From DATAEK01 sp036258055 (GTDB lineage Bacteria; Acidobacteriota; Vicinamibacteria; Vicinamibacterales; 2-12-FULL-66-21): 64,000 nt of DNA. The notes below the pieces were generated by a model. The model did no database searches. It saw only the letters and a list, made by a program, of their open reading frames with translations, and was not told where the DNA came from. Made by a program: the position numbers and the translations under genes. The stretch lies in assembly GCA_036258055.1 (NCBI GenBank), contig DATAEK010000118.1:22841-86840 (forward strand). The letters are read 5' to 3'. This document shows positions 8,448-15,349 of this stretch, in pieces. Each line of letters begins with the position of its first letter. Within the stretch, counting starts at the first letter, position 1.

Positions 8448-8780
8448 GTGCCGAACGTCCCGTCGCTCGGTGATTTCGAACAGCTCGTGCTCCTGGCGCT
8501 GCTCCGGCTCGGTCACGATGCGTACGGAGTGCCGATCCGGGAGGAGATCAGGGCTCGCGCGGATCGCGCGGTCTCCCTGGGTTCGGTCTACAAGACCCTC
8601 GAACGGCTCGAAATCAAAGGGTATGTCTCGTCGTTCGTCGGGGAGCCGACGAACGAGCGTGGCGGACGCCGCAAGAAATACTTCCGCCTCGAGTCCCCCG
8701 GCAGGCGCGTGCTCCAGCACTCGCTCGCAGCGCTCCGTCGCATGACGTCCGGTCTGGGCCGGGAGGTAGAGCTGCCATGA
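8448..8780 (+). CDS. PadR family transcriptional regulator
   Basis: A 110-residue winged-helix repressor of the PadR family. Seen: LGDFEQLVLLALLRLG helix, YGVPIREEIRARA helix, the VSLGSVYKTLERLEIKGYV recognition region, and the wing RKKYFRLESPGRRVL. The C-terminal dimerisation part is short (PadR subfamily 2). The last four bases overlap the start of the following ADOP permease (ATGA), so the two are translationally coupled, and the regulator probably controls the transporter. The GTG start follows a perfect palindrome by two nucleotides. Confidence 0.92.
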   Translation: MPNVPSLGDFEQLVLLALLRLGHDAYGVPIREEIRARADRAVSLGSVYKTLERLEIKGYVSSFVGEPTNERGGRRKKYFRLESPGRRVLQHSLAALRRMTSGLGREVELP

Positions 8781-11404
8781 GCGCCCTGCCGGTCCTTGCA
8801 CGATGGCTGCTCGCGCTCGTCGATCCGGCTGTTCGCGAGTTCGTTGCTGGCGATCTCGAAGAAACCTTCCGAACCGACACCAGACCGCGCGCTCGGGTGC
8901 ACGCGGTCATCGAAGCGCTCCACGCCGTCGCCACGAATCCGTGGCGGCCGCCGCTCCGTTCCCTGGACGACGCGCGAAAGGGAGACAGCATCATGCGCAC
9001 CGTAATTCAGGATCTCATCTACGGCGCACGGATCCTGCTGCGACAGCCAGGCTATTCCCTCGTCATCATCCTGACCCTCGCCCTCGCGATCGGCGCGAAC
9101 GCGGTCATCTTCAGTTTCACCAATGTGCTGCTCATCCGGCCGCTGCCAATGAAGCATCAGGAGAGTCTCGGCTGGATCTTCACGATCGATCCCCAGCGCG
9201 GCGGCGACCGCGGGAGCTCCTCGCTTCCCGATCTCCTCGATCTGCGCCAGTCGCTGCATTCGTTCGAGTCGATCGCTGCCGTGGCGGGGTCGACGCTGAC
9301 GATGACCGGCCGCGGCGACGCCATGCGACTGAGCGCGAACAAAGCGACGTCGAACCTCTTCGAGGTCTGGGGGCTCTCCGCTGTTGCCGGCCGCGGGCTC
9401 GCGCCGGGAGACGATGCACCGGGCGCGGAGCACGTGGTCGTGCTCAGCCATCAGTTCTGGCAGCGGCAGTTCAGCGGCAGCCCGACGATCATCGGGCAGG
9501 CGCTGACGCTCAACGGCGAACCGTACACGGTCCGAGGTGTGCTGACGCCGGAGATCGAGATTGGCAACCTGAGTCAGATCGATCTCTGGGTTCCGCTCAC
9601 TCTCGATCCCGGTTTGCCGCGCGATCGGCGCGAGTACCGGCTCACCGGACGTTTGCGGCCCGGCACCACTATCGCCCAGGCGTCCGCGGAGGTCCACGAG
9701 GTCGCGAAGCGTCTGGAGCGCGATCATCCGCAGACGAACCGGGGCTGGGGCGGCCGTGTAGCTTCGACCCGCGAGTCGATCACGGGCAAGGACACGTGGG
9801 TGGTGCTCTCGCTGCTCATGCTCGTCGTCGGCTTCGTGTTGTTGATCGCGTGCGCGAACATCGCGAATCTCGTGCTCGCGCGGGCAACTGCGCGGCGGCG
9901 AGAGATCGCGCTGCGGACGGCACTTGGCGCCTCGCGTCTGAGAGTCGTCAGGCAGCTGCTCACCGAGAGCGTGATTTCCGGTTTCGTCGGCGGCGCGCTC
10001 GGCCTCGGATTCGCCTACGCCGGACTGTGGATCGTGAAAGCGGCGGCCTATGAGCCATTCTTCGAGCTCGTCACGATCGATCGAAACGTGCTCCTCTTCA
10101 CCGCCGCGCTCTCCCTTCTGACCCCGTTCGTGTTCAGCCTGCTGCCGGCGCTCCAGTCTGCGAACCGCGACGTCAACACCGCGCTGAAGGAAGGGGCGGC
10201 GCTGACCGGAGGCGACGTGCGCGGTCGCCGCAGCCGCTCGATTCTCGTGGCGTCGCAGCTCGCGCTCGCGATGGCGCTCCTCATCGTCTCGGGCCTGTTC
10301 ATCCGGTCGATGATCGCCTACGCGCGCACGCCGCTCGGATTCGACCCGTCCAGCATCCTCACCCTGCAGGTCGAGATTCCTGAGTGGAGGTACCGCACCG
10401 ACGCGTCCGTCACGGAGTACTACGATCGCCTCCTGGCGCGGGTCGCGGCGATGCCAGGCGTGCAGTCCGCGGGAGCGATCGATCGGCTGCCGGTGCTGGG
10501 CGCTCAGCGCATACGCAATCTGGTCATCGACGGCTACGCGACCGGGCGTCCGGACGAGAAGCCATGGGCCGTGATGTCGACGGCCACTGAAGCGTTCTTT
10601 GCGACGGCGCGGGTGCCGATTCTGTCCGGTCGGGCCTTCACACCGCGGGACGACAGCGGCGCGCAGCCCGTGGCGATCGTCAGCCGCGCGATGGCCGATC
10701 GCTACCTGGGTGGCATGACGCGTGCTGCCGGTGCACGGATCGCGCTGGACGACCCATCCAGCAATCGCCGGTGGCTCGTCGTCGTCGGGGTGGCCGGCGA
10801 CGTGAAGCGGCCGGACCTGACCGGAACGGACCCGGAAATCTACCTCCCGGCGCGTCAGAATCCCGCGCGCGGGCTGGTCCTGATGGTGCGCGCGCCGCAG
10901 ACGACGGCGCTCACGTCAGCCGTGCGCGGTGAAGTCCGCGCCGCGGACGCCGACGTCGCCGTCTATCAGATGCGCACGCTCGACGAAGCATTCAACGACG
11001 ATCTGTCGAGCAGCCGAATCCTGATCGGCATGTTCATCGCATTCGCTGTGCTGGCGCTCATCCTCGCTGCTGGAGGACTCTACGGGGTGATCGCCTACTC
11101 GGTGAGCCGCCGGGTACAGGAGATCGGGATCCGGATGGCGCTCGGTGCCATCGGCGCAGACATCCGGCGATTGATTCTGCGCCAAACCCTGGTGCTCATG
11201 GTCATCGGCCTGACCATCGGTCTTGCCGGAGGCGCGCTCATCGCCCGCCTCTCCTCGAGCATCCTGTTCGGGGTCTCGGCTGCGGATCCGGTCACCTACT
11301 CGACGGTGACCGCCGTGCTCGCCTTCGTCGCCCTGGCGGCGGCCTACGTACCGGTCCGGCGTGCCACGCGTATCGATCCCATTGTCGCCCTACGCGTTCA
11401 ATGA
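8777..11404 (+). CDS. ADOP family ABC transporter permease (MacB/FtsX type)
   Basis: An 875-residue duplicated permease of the Acidobacterial ADOP family. It has a cytosolic prefix domain (residues 1-80; LDPAVREFVAGDLEETF-like segment), a first TM near 92-112, a MacB-like periplasmic domain, three TMs around 345-460, then a second copy of the TM-periplasmic-FtsX unit (TM near 490, last FtsX block near 750-870). Signatures LLIACANIANLVLARATARRREIALRTALGA and GLYGVIAYSVSRRVQEIGIRMALGA (each seen as two halves) are typical. No ATPase gene is adjacent, as is common for ADOP orphans. It is coupled to padR by ATGA overlap. Substrate unknown. Confidence 0.9.
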   Translation: MSALPVLARWLLALVDPAVREFVAGDLEETFRTDTRPRARVHAVIEALHAVATNPWRPPLRSLDDARKGDSIMRTVIQDLIYGARILLRQPGYSLVIILTLALAIGANAVIFSFTNVLLIRPLPMKHQESLGWIFTIDPQRGGDRGSSSLPDLLDLRQSLHSFESIAAVAGSTLTMTGRGDAMRLSANKATSNLFEVWGLSAVAGRGLAPGDDAPGAEHVVVLSHQFWQRQFSGSPTIIGQALTLNGEPYTVRGVLTPEIEIGNLSQIDLWVPLTLDPGLPRDRREYRLTGRLRPGTTIAQASAEVHEVAKRLERDHPQTNRGWGGRVASTRESITGKDTWVVLSLLMLVVGFVLLIACANIANLVLARATARRREIALRTALGASRLRVVRQLLTESVISGFVGGALGLGFAYAGLWIVKAAAYEPFFELVTIDRNVLLFTAALSLLTPFVFSLLPALQSANRDVNTALKEGAALTGGDVRGRRSRSILVASQLALAMALLIVSGLFIRSMIAYARTPLGFDPSSILTLQVEIPEWRYRTDASVTEYYDRLLARVAAMPGVQSAGAIDRLPVLGAQRIRNLVIDGYATGRPDEKPWAVMSTATEAFFATARVPILSGRAFTPRDDSGAQPVAIVSRAMADRYLGGMTRAAGARIALDDPSSNRRWLVVVGVAGDVKRPDLTGTDPEIYLPARQNPARGLVLMVRAPQTTALTSAVRGEVRAADADVAVYQMRTLDEAFNDDLSSSRILIGMFIAFAVLALILAAGGLYGVIAYSVSRRVQEIGIRMALGAIGADIRRLILRQTLVLMVIGLTIGLAGGALIARLSSSILFGVSAADPVTYSTVTAVLAFVALAAAYVPVRRATRIDPIVALRVQ

Positions 11405-11406
11405 TG

Positions 11407-11606
11407 ATTGAGGACTGATGAGGGCGGATCGCTGATTGTGGAATGCGGAATGAAGATCTGACCCGCGCCCGCTTACTCCCACCAATCCGCAATCGGGCAA
11501 TCATCAATTGCCAATCTCCAATCCGCCATCGACAATTCAGCGATCGTCAATCTCCAATCCTCAATCAACAATCAGCGATCCGCAATCTTCAATCCTCAAT
11601 CTTCAG
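11407..11606. repeat. Orientation-flipping heptamer array with 15-bp inverted repeat
   Basis: The left part (about 11407-11445) reads in 7-bp units ending ATTG/AATG, such as ATGATTG, CTGATTG and TGGAATG. The right part (11482-11606) is about fifteen 7-bp units ending CAATC. The two halves are complementary. GCGGATCGCTGATTG at 11424-11438 is the exact reverse complement of 11569-11583, and GATTGAGGA near 11407 pairs with TCCTCAATC near 11592. RNA or single-stranded DNA could fold into one long imperfect hairpin between the ADOP gene and the PQQ-type gene. No ORF is present. Confidence 0.85.
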
Positions 11607-11624
11607 TAGGGATATACTCCACCC

Positions 11625-13040
11625 ATGATGACCACAGTCGTTCTCCTCATCGCGCTCCTCGTGACTCCGGCCGCGAGCCCCACCGAGGAGTGGAGCCGCT
11701 TCCGCGGCCCGAACGGCTCGGGCCTTTCCGATACCAAGGGGCTTCCGACCGACTTCGGTCCGGCGACCAACGTCATCTGGAAGGCGGACCTGCCTGAGGG
11801 CTACTCCTCGCCAATCATCAGCGGCGATCGGATCTTTCTGACCGGCATACAGAACGATCGGCTCGTCACAATCTGCCTCGATCGCAAGACCGGAAAAATC
11901 ATCTGGCAGCACGATGCGCCGAGGGATCGAACAGAGAAGCTCGACAAGCGCAATCATCCGGCGGCGCCGAGCGCGGTCACCGACGGGACGACGGTCGTGT
12001 TCTTCTTCGCCGACTACGGCCTCCTGGCCTACGACATGGATGGGAAGGAACTGTGGCGCAAGCCGCTCGGTCCCTTCAACAACGTCTACGGCATGGGCGC
12101 CTCACCCGTCATCATCGACGACGAGGTCGTGCTCAACTGCGACCAGAGCAAGGGATCCTTCATTGCCGCCTTCGACAAGAAGACCGGCCAGGAACGGTGG
12201 CGCACTTCGCGTCCCGAGGCGAAGAGCGGCCACTCGACGCCGATCGTCTATCGCCCAGCGTCGGGCGGCACCCAGATCCTCGTCGCGGGATCGTTCCTGC
12301 TCACGGCGTACGACGCCAAAAACGGCGCCAAGGTGTGGTGGGTTCGCGGCTTGTCGTTCGAGATCAAGTCCGTGCCGGTGATTCAGGGAGACACGCTGTA
12401 CATCAACGGCTTCGGCTCCCCTGACAACGATCCCGGTCGTCACGTGGAAGTGCCGCCGGCGAGCGAGGTGTTCCCGAAGGCGGATGCGAACGGCGATGGC
12501 AAGCTGTCGGAATCGGAATTCCCCACGCAGCACGTGAAAGCGATCCTGCAGTTCATCGATCTCGACGGCGACAAGTCGCTCGACCGCGAGGAGTGGGACT
12601 ACTACAAGGCGACGGCAGACTCCGAGAACGGGATGCTCGCGATTCGACTCGGGGGCAAGGGGGACACGACGGATTCCGCGGTCCGCTGGAAGTATCAGCG
12701 TTCCGTACCGCAGCTTCCCTCGCCGCTCATCTATCAGAACGTGCTCTACATGGTGAACGACGGCGGCATCGTCACCACACTCAAGCCGGATACCGGGGAA
12801 GTCATCCAGCAGGGCCGCCTCAAGGGGGCGCTCGATCACTACTACGCGTCACCGGTCGCCGCGGACGGCAAGATCTTCATGGCGAGCGAGAAGGGCAAGG
12901 TCGTCGTCCTCAAGCCGGACGGCAATCTCGAACCGGTCAAGGTCAACGATCTGGAGGACGACATCTACGCGACGCCCGCGCTCGTCGACGGCCGCATCTA
13001 CCTGCGGACGCGGCACACGCTGTACTGCTTCGGGTCGTGA
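11625..13040 (+). CDS. Secreted PQQ-like beta-propeller protein with EF-hands
   Basis: A 471-residue exported protein. An N-terminal signal peptide (hydrophobic VVLLIALLVTPAAS, then WSRFRGPNGSG, the usual opening of the family) is followed by PQQ/BamB-type propeller blades with CLDRKTGKIIWQ, AFDKKTGQERWR and TLKPDTGEV motifs. Two EF-hand calcium loops interrupt the propeller, DANGDGKLSESE near residue 286 and DLDGDKSLDREE near residue 312. Both have the acidic residues expected for calcium. No PQQ-dehydrogenase catalytic domain is visible, so a structural or sugar/polymer-associated periplasmic role is more likely than an enzyme. ATG at 11625 or the next codon. Confidence 0.85.
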   Translation: MMTTVVLLIALLVTPAASPTEEWSRFRGPNGSGLSDTKGLPTDFGPATNVIWKADLPEGYSSPIISGDRIFLTGIQNDRLVTICLDRKTGKIIWQHDAPRDRTEKLDKRNHPAAPSAVTDGTTVVFFFADYGLLAYDMDGKELWRKPLGPFNNVYGMGASPVIIDDEVVLNCDQSKGSFIAAFDKKTGQERWRTSRPEAKSGHSTPIVYRPASGGTQILVAGSFLLTAYDAKNGAKVWWVRGLSFEIKSVPVIQGDTLYINGFGSPDNDPGRHVEVPPASEVFPKADANGDGKLSESEFPTQHVKAILQFIDLDGDKSLDREEWDYYKATADSENGMLAIRLGGKGDTTDSAVRWKYQRSVPQLPSPLIYQNVLYMVNDGGIVTTLKPDTGEVIQQGRLKGALDHYYASPVAADGKIFMASEKGKVVVLKPDGNLEPVKVNDLEDDIYATPALVDGRIYLRTRHTLYCFGS

Positions 13041-13053
13041 TGAAGTCAGGATC

Positions 13054-13130
13054 GCTGTCGGCTGTCCGCTGTCCGCTGTCCGCCGTGCGCTGGTTGCTGA
13101 ATTCCGATTGCGGACCGCGGACCGCGGCCG
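13054..13130. repeat. Flipping heptamer array GCTGTCC / GCGGACC
   Basis: The left part has GCTGTCG, GCTGTCC three times, then GCCGTGC. The right part (13110-13130) has GCGGACC twice and GCGGCCG. TGTCCGC on the left and GCGGACC on the right are complementary in five to six positions, so the array can fold back on itself. It sits just behind the propeller gene stop. Confidence 0.8.
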
Positions 13131-13158
13131 GCGATCCTGATCCATTCGAGCGTTGCCA

Positions 13159-13656
13159 ATGATCGAAACCGCATACATCGACGACGTCCGTGACCAGTTC
13201 AGGAAACTCAAGAAGCTCGCGGAAGGGGCGCTCGCGCAGGTGAGCGACGATCAGCTTCACGCGACGATCGACGACGAGTCCAACAGCATCGCGATCATCA
13301 TGAAGCACGAGGCCGGCAACCTGCGGTCGCGCTTCACCGATTTCCTCACGACCGATGGCGAGAAGCCCGATCGCAATCGCGACGGCGAGTTCGAGATCGA
13401 CGTGCCACCCGATCGCGCATCGGTCATGGCCGACTGGGAACGCGGCTGGGCGGTCCTCTTCGCCGCGCTCGATGCGTTGAAGAACGACGACTTGCTGCGC
13501 GACGTGTACATCAGGGGAGAGCGCCATTCCGTGATCCAGGCGCTCGATCGTCAGATGACCCACCACGCCTACCACGTCGGTCAGATCGTCTTCCTCGCGA
13601 AGCACCTCAACTCGTCCACCTGGAAGACGCTCACCATTCCCCGGCGCCGTCGCTGA
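13159..13656 (+). CDS. DUF1572 / DinB superfamily protein
   Basis: A 165-residue four-helix-bundle protein of the DUF1572 branch of DinB-like metalloproteins. Seen: SIAIIMKHEAGNL with the first predicted metal His, a central ADWERGWAVLFAALDAL helix, and the C-terminal QMTHHAYHVGQIVFLAKHL with the paired histidines of the HxxxH-GQ motif. All three metal ligands appear intact. The ATG at 13159 is chosen over an in-frame TTG two codons earlier. Possibly a thiol-transferase; substrate unknown. It ends convergently with the M48 peptidase gene, 10 nt apart. Confidence 0.85.
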   Translation: MIETAYIDDVRDQFRKLKKLAEGALAQVSDDQLHATIDDESNSIAIIMKHEAGNLRSRFTDFLTTDGEKPDRNRDGEFEIDVPPDRASVMADWERGWAVLFAALDALKNDDLLRDVYIRGERHSVIQALDRQMTHHAYHVGQIVFLAKHLNSSTWKTLTIPRRRR

Positions 13657-13666
13657 TCCGCTGGTT

Positions 13667-14929
13667 TCAGCGCGGCTGTTCGGCCTTCCACCGCATCGCG
13701 GTGAAGATGCGCGTGTGCCCACTGGGGTGATCGAAAAAGATGATCTCCTCGAGTGGACCGGGAGCCAGCTTCCGATAGTCGCTCAGCAGCAGCGTCGCCT
13801 CGGCGAAGCCGTCCGGCTGGCGGGCGGCGTTCAACCCGAAAACATCGGCCTCGTACTCGCTCGTCCGCACGATCGTGTTGAGGACCGGCGTGAGAACCGA
13901 GAGATAGAGCGTCATGATCAGCGCCGCCAGCGGCAACCCTGCCGGGTCCTCGATCCCGCCAATGTGCCAGCGATCCCGGTAACGGACAGCGAGACGCGGA
14001 TACGCCCACCCGATGAGTCCGAAGCCGATGGCGATCAGGACTGAGAACGACACCAGCATCTTGTAGCCGTGATTCAGGACGTAGTGGCCCATCTCGTGGC
14101 CCATCACGGCCTGGATGGCAGCCGGTGAGGCGCGCTTCAGCAGGTTGTCGTTCAGCGTGATGCGCTCGGTGCCGAACATGCCGCTGACGTTGGCGCTGAT
14201 GCGTGTGGTCTGCCGCGAGGCGTCCACCTCCCAGACTTCGCTCGCCGCGATGCCGTTGGCGCGTGCCATTCTCAGGATCGGCCCGCGGATCGATTCGTCG
14301 CGGAGCGGCTGATAGGTGTTGAACATCGGCGCCAGGTAGACGGGCGCGATCGTGAAGAAGAACGCGAGGAACGCGATCGTGACCGCCGCTCCCCAGATCC
14401 ACCAGCTCCGGCCGGTGCGCCGCAGCACCGCGTAGAGAACGGCCATCAGGATCGCGCCGAGCACGGCGCTGATCGCCAGCCCCTTCAGATCGTCGAAGAG
14501 CCAGGCCGCGAACGTCTGGGTCGAGAGACCGTATTGATGCTCTCGGAAGAAGCCGGTGTACGCCGACAAGGGGAAGCTCAGGACGTAGGTGATCGCCAGG
14601 AACGCGATCCAATACAGCACGGGCACCAGGAACCTGCGTCGCACGATCCGCGCGGCCCAGTCGCGCAGTCGGGCGGACCACCCTGCGTGCATGAGCAGGA
14701 TAAAGACGCCGGCCGACCAGAGCGTGTCCCAGAGATCGAGCCAGTAGCCTCCTTCGAAATACGCGTCCGAACGGGCTTTCTTGTCCGGCGGCAGCGTCGC
14801 GAGGTAAGCCTGGGTCGCGGCTTCCGGCCCGATGACCGCGGGATCCGGCGGCCAGGGCAGGGACCCCTGTGCCACGAGTCCGACGCGCACGAGGCCAAGG
14901 AGCAGGAGCACGACGGCGAGGCGGCGCAT
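13667..14929 (-). CDS. M48 family zinc metalloprotease (Ste24/HtpX-like)
   Basis: A 420-residue integral membrane zinc protease. An N-terminal hydrophobic helix (LAVVLLLLGLVRVGLVA) is followed by TMs near 75-95, 105-135, 150-175 and 185-210. The catalytic motif HEMGHY sits near residue 277, and the third zinc ligand is in the SEYEADVFGLN segment, typical of M48. Two further hydrophobic segments flank the active site. Ste24-like proteins degrade or process membrane proteins. The start at 14929 follows a short intergenic gap shared with the divergent padR at 14990; the palindrome at 14970-14984 could control both. Confidence 0.9.
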   Translation of the reverse strand: MRRLAVVLLLLGLVRVGLVAQGSLPWPPDPAVIGPEAATQAYLATLPPDKKARSDAYFEGGYWLDLWDTLWSAGVFILLMHAGWSARLRDWAARIVRRRFLVPVLYWIAFLAITYVLSFPLSAYTGFFREHQYGLSTQTFAAWLFDDLKGLAISAVLGAILMAVLYAVLRRTGRSWWIWGAAVTIAFLAFFFTIAPVYLAPMFNTYQPLRDESIRGPILRMARANGIAASEVWEVDASRQTTRISANVSGMFGTERITLNDNLLKRASPAAIQAVMGHEMGHYVLNHGYKMLVSFSVLIAIGFGLIGWAYPRLAVRYRDRWHIGGIEDPAGLPLAALIMTLYLSVLTPVLNTIVRTSEYEADVFGLNAARQPDGFAEATLLLSDYRKLAPGPLEEIIFFDHPSGHTRIFTAMRWKAEQPR

Positions 14930-14969
14930 GGCGCTGAGCGTAAAAGAAAGTAAACTTCGCCACCACACA

Positions 14970-14984
14970 TATCGTCTAACGATA
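14970..14984. promoter_or_regulatory. Palindrome in divergent padR / M48 intergenic region
   Basis: Arms TATCGT and ACGATA around CTA, ending five nucleotides before the ATG of padR (14990). It contains ATCGTCTAAC (14971-14980), identical to the right half of the operator at 8421-8445, although the dyad centre differs. It lies 41 nt upstream of the divergent M48 protease start. Confidence 0.65.
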
Positions 14985-14989
14985 CGTTT

Positions 14990-15349
14990 ATGCCTCGAGC
15001 CGCCGATTCTGCCCGAAAAGGGCTGTCTCTGCCCGTCCTGCACATCATGCTCGTCCTGGCCGAGGGGGCGCGTCACGGCTATGCCATCAAGCAGCAAGTC
15101 GAAGAGCGGACCGACGGGGCCGTGCGGCTGGGACCCGGCACGCTGTACGAAGCGATCCAGCGTCTGGAAGAGGGGGGCCTCATCGAAGGCGCCCTTGCCT
15201 CCGACCCGGCGAACGGTCAGGAAGCCCAGCGGCGCTATTACCGCCTGACGGATCGCGGGTGGGGCACCCTCAGGGCGGAGCTTCGCCAGCTCAGTCTGCT
15301 CGTCGATCGCGCGCGCGCGCACCCTCGGCTGAAGAAGGGACTCGCGTGA
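14990..15349 (+). CDS. PadR family transcriptional regulator
   Basis: A 119-residue PadR winged-helix protein. Seen: LSLPVLHIMLVLAEGARHGYAIKQQVEERT, a GTLYEAIQRLEEGGLI recognition helix region, and RRYYRLTDRGW wing (in pieces). The C-terminal helix LRAELRQLSLLVDRARAH gives the short dimerisation arm. Its stop overlaps the GTG start of the ADOP permease (GTGA), exactly as in the cassette at 8448-11404. Transcription probably is autorepressed through the palindrome just upstream. Confidence 0.92.
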   Translation: MPRAADSARKGLSLPVLHIMLVLAEGARHGYAIKQQVEERTDGAVRLGPGTLYEAIQRLEEGGLIEGALASDPANGQEAQRRYYRLTDRGWGTLRAELRQLSLLVDRARAHPRLKKGLA

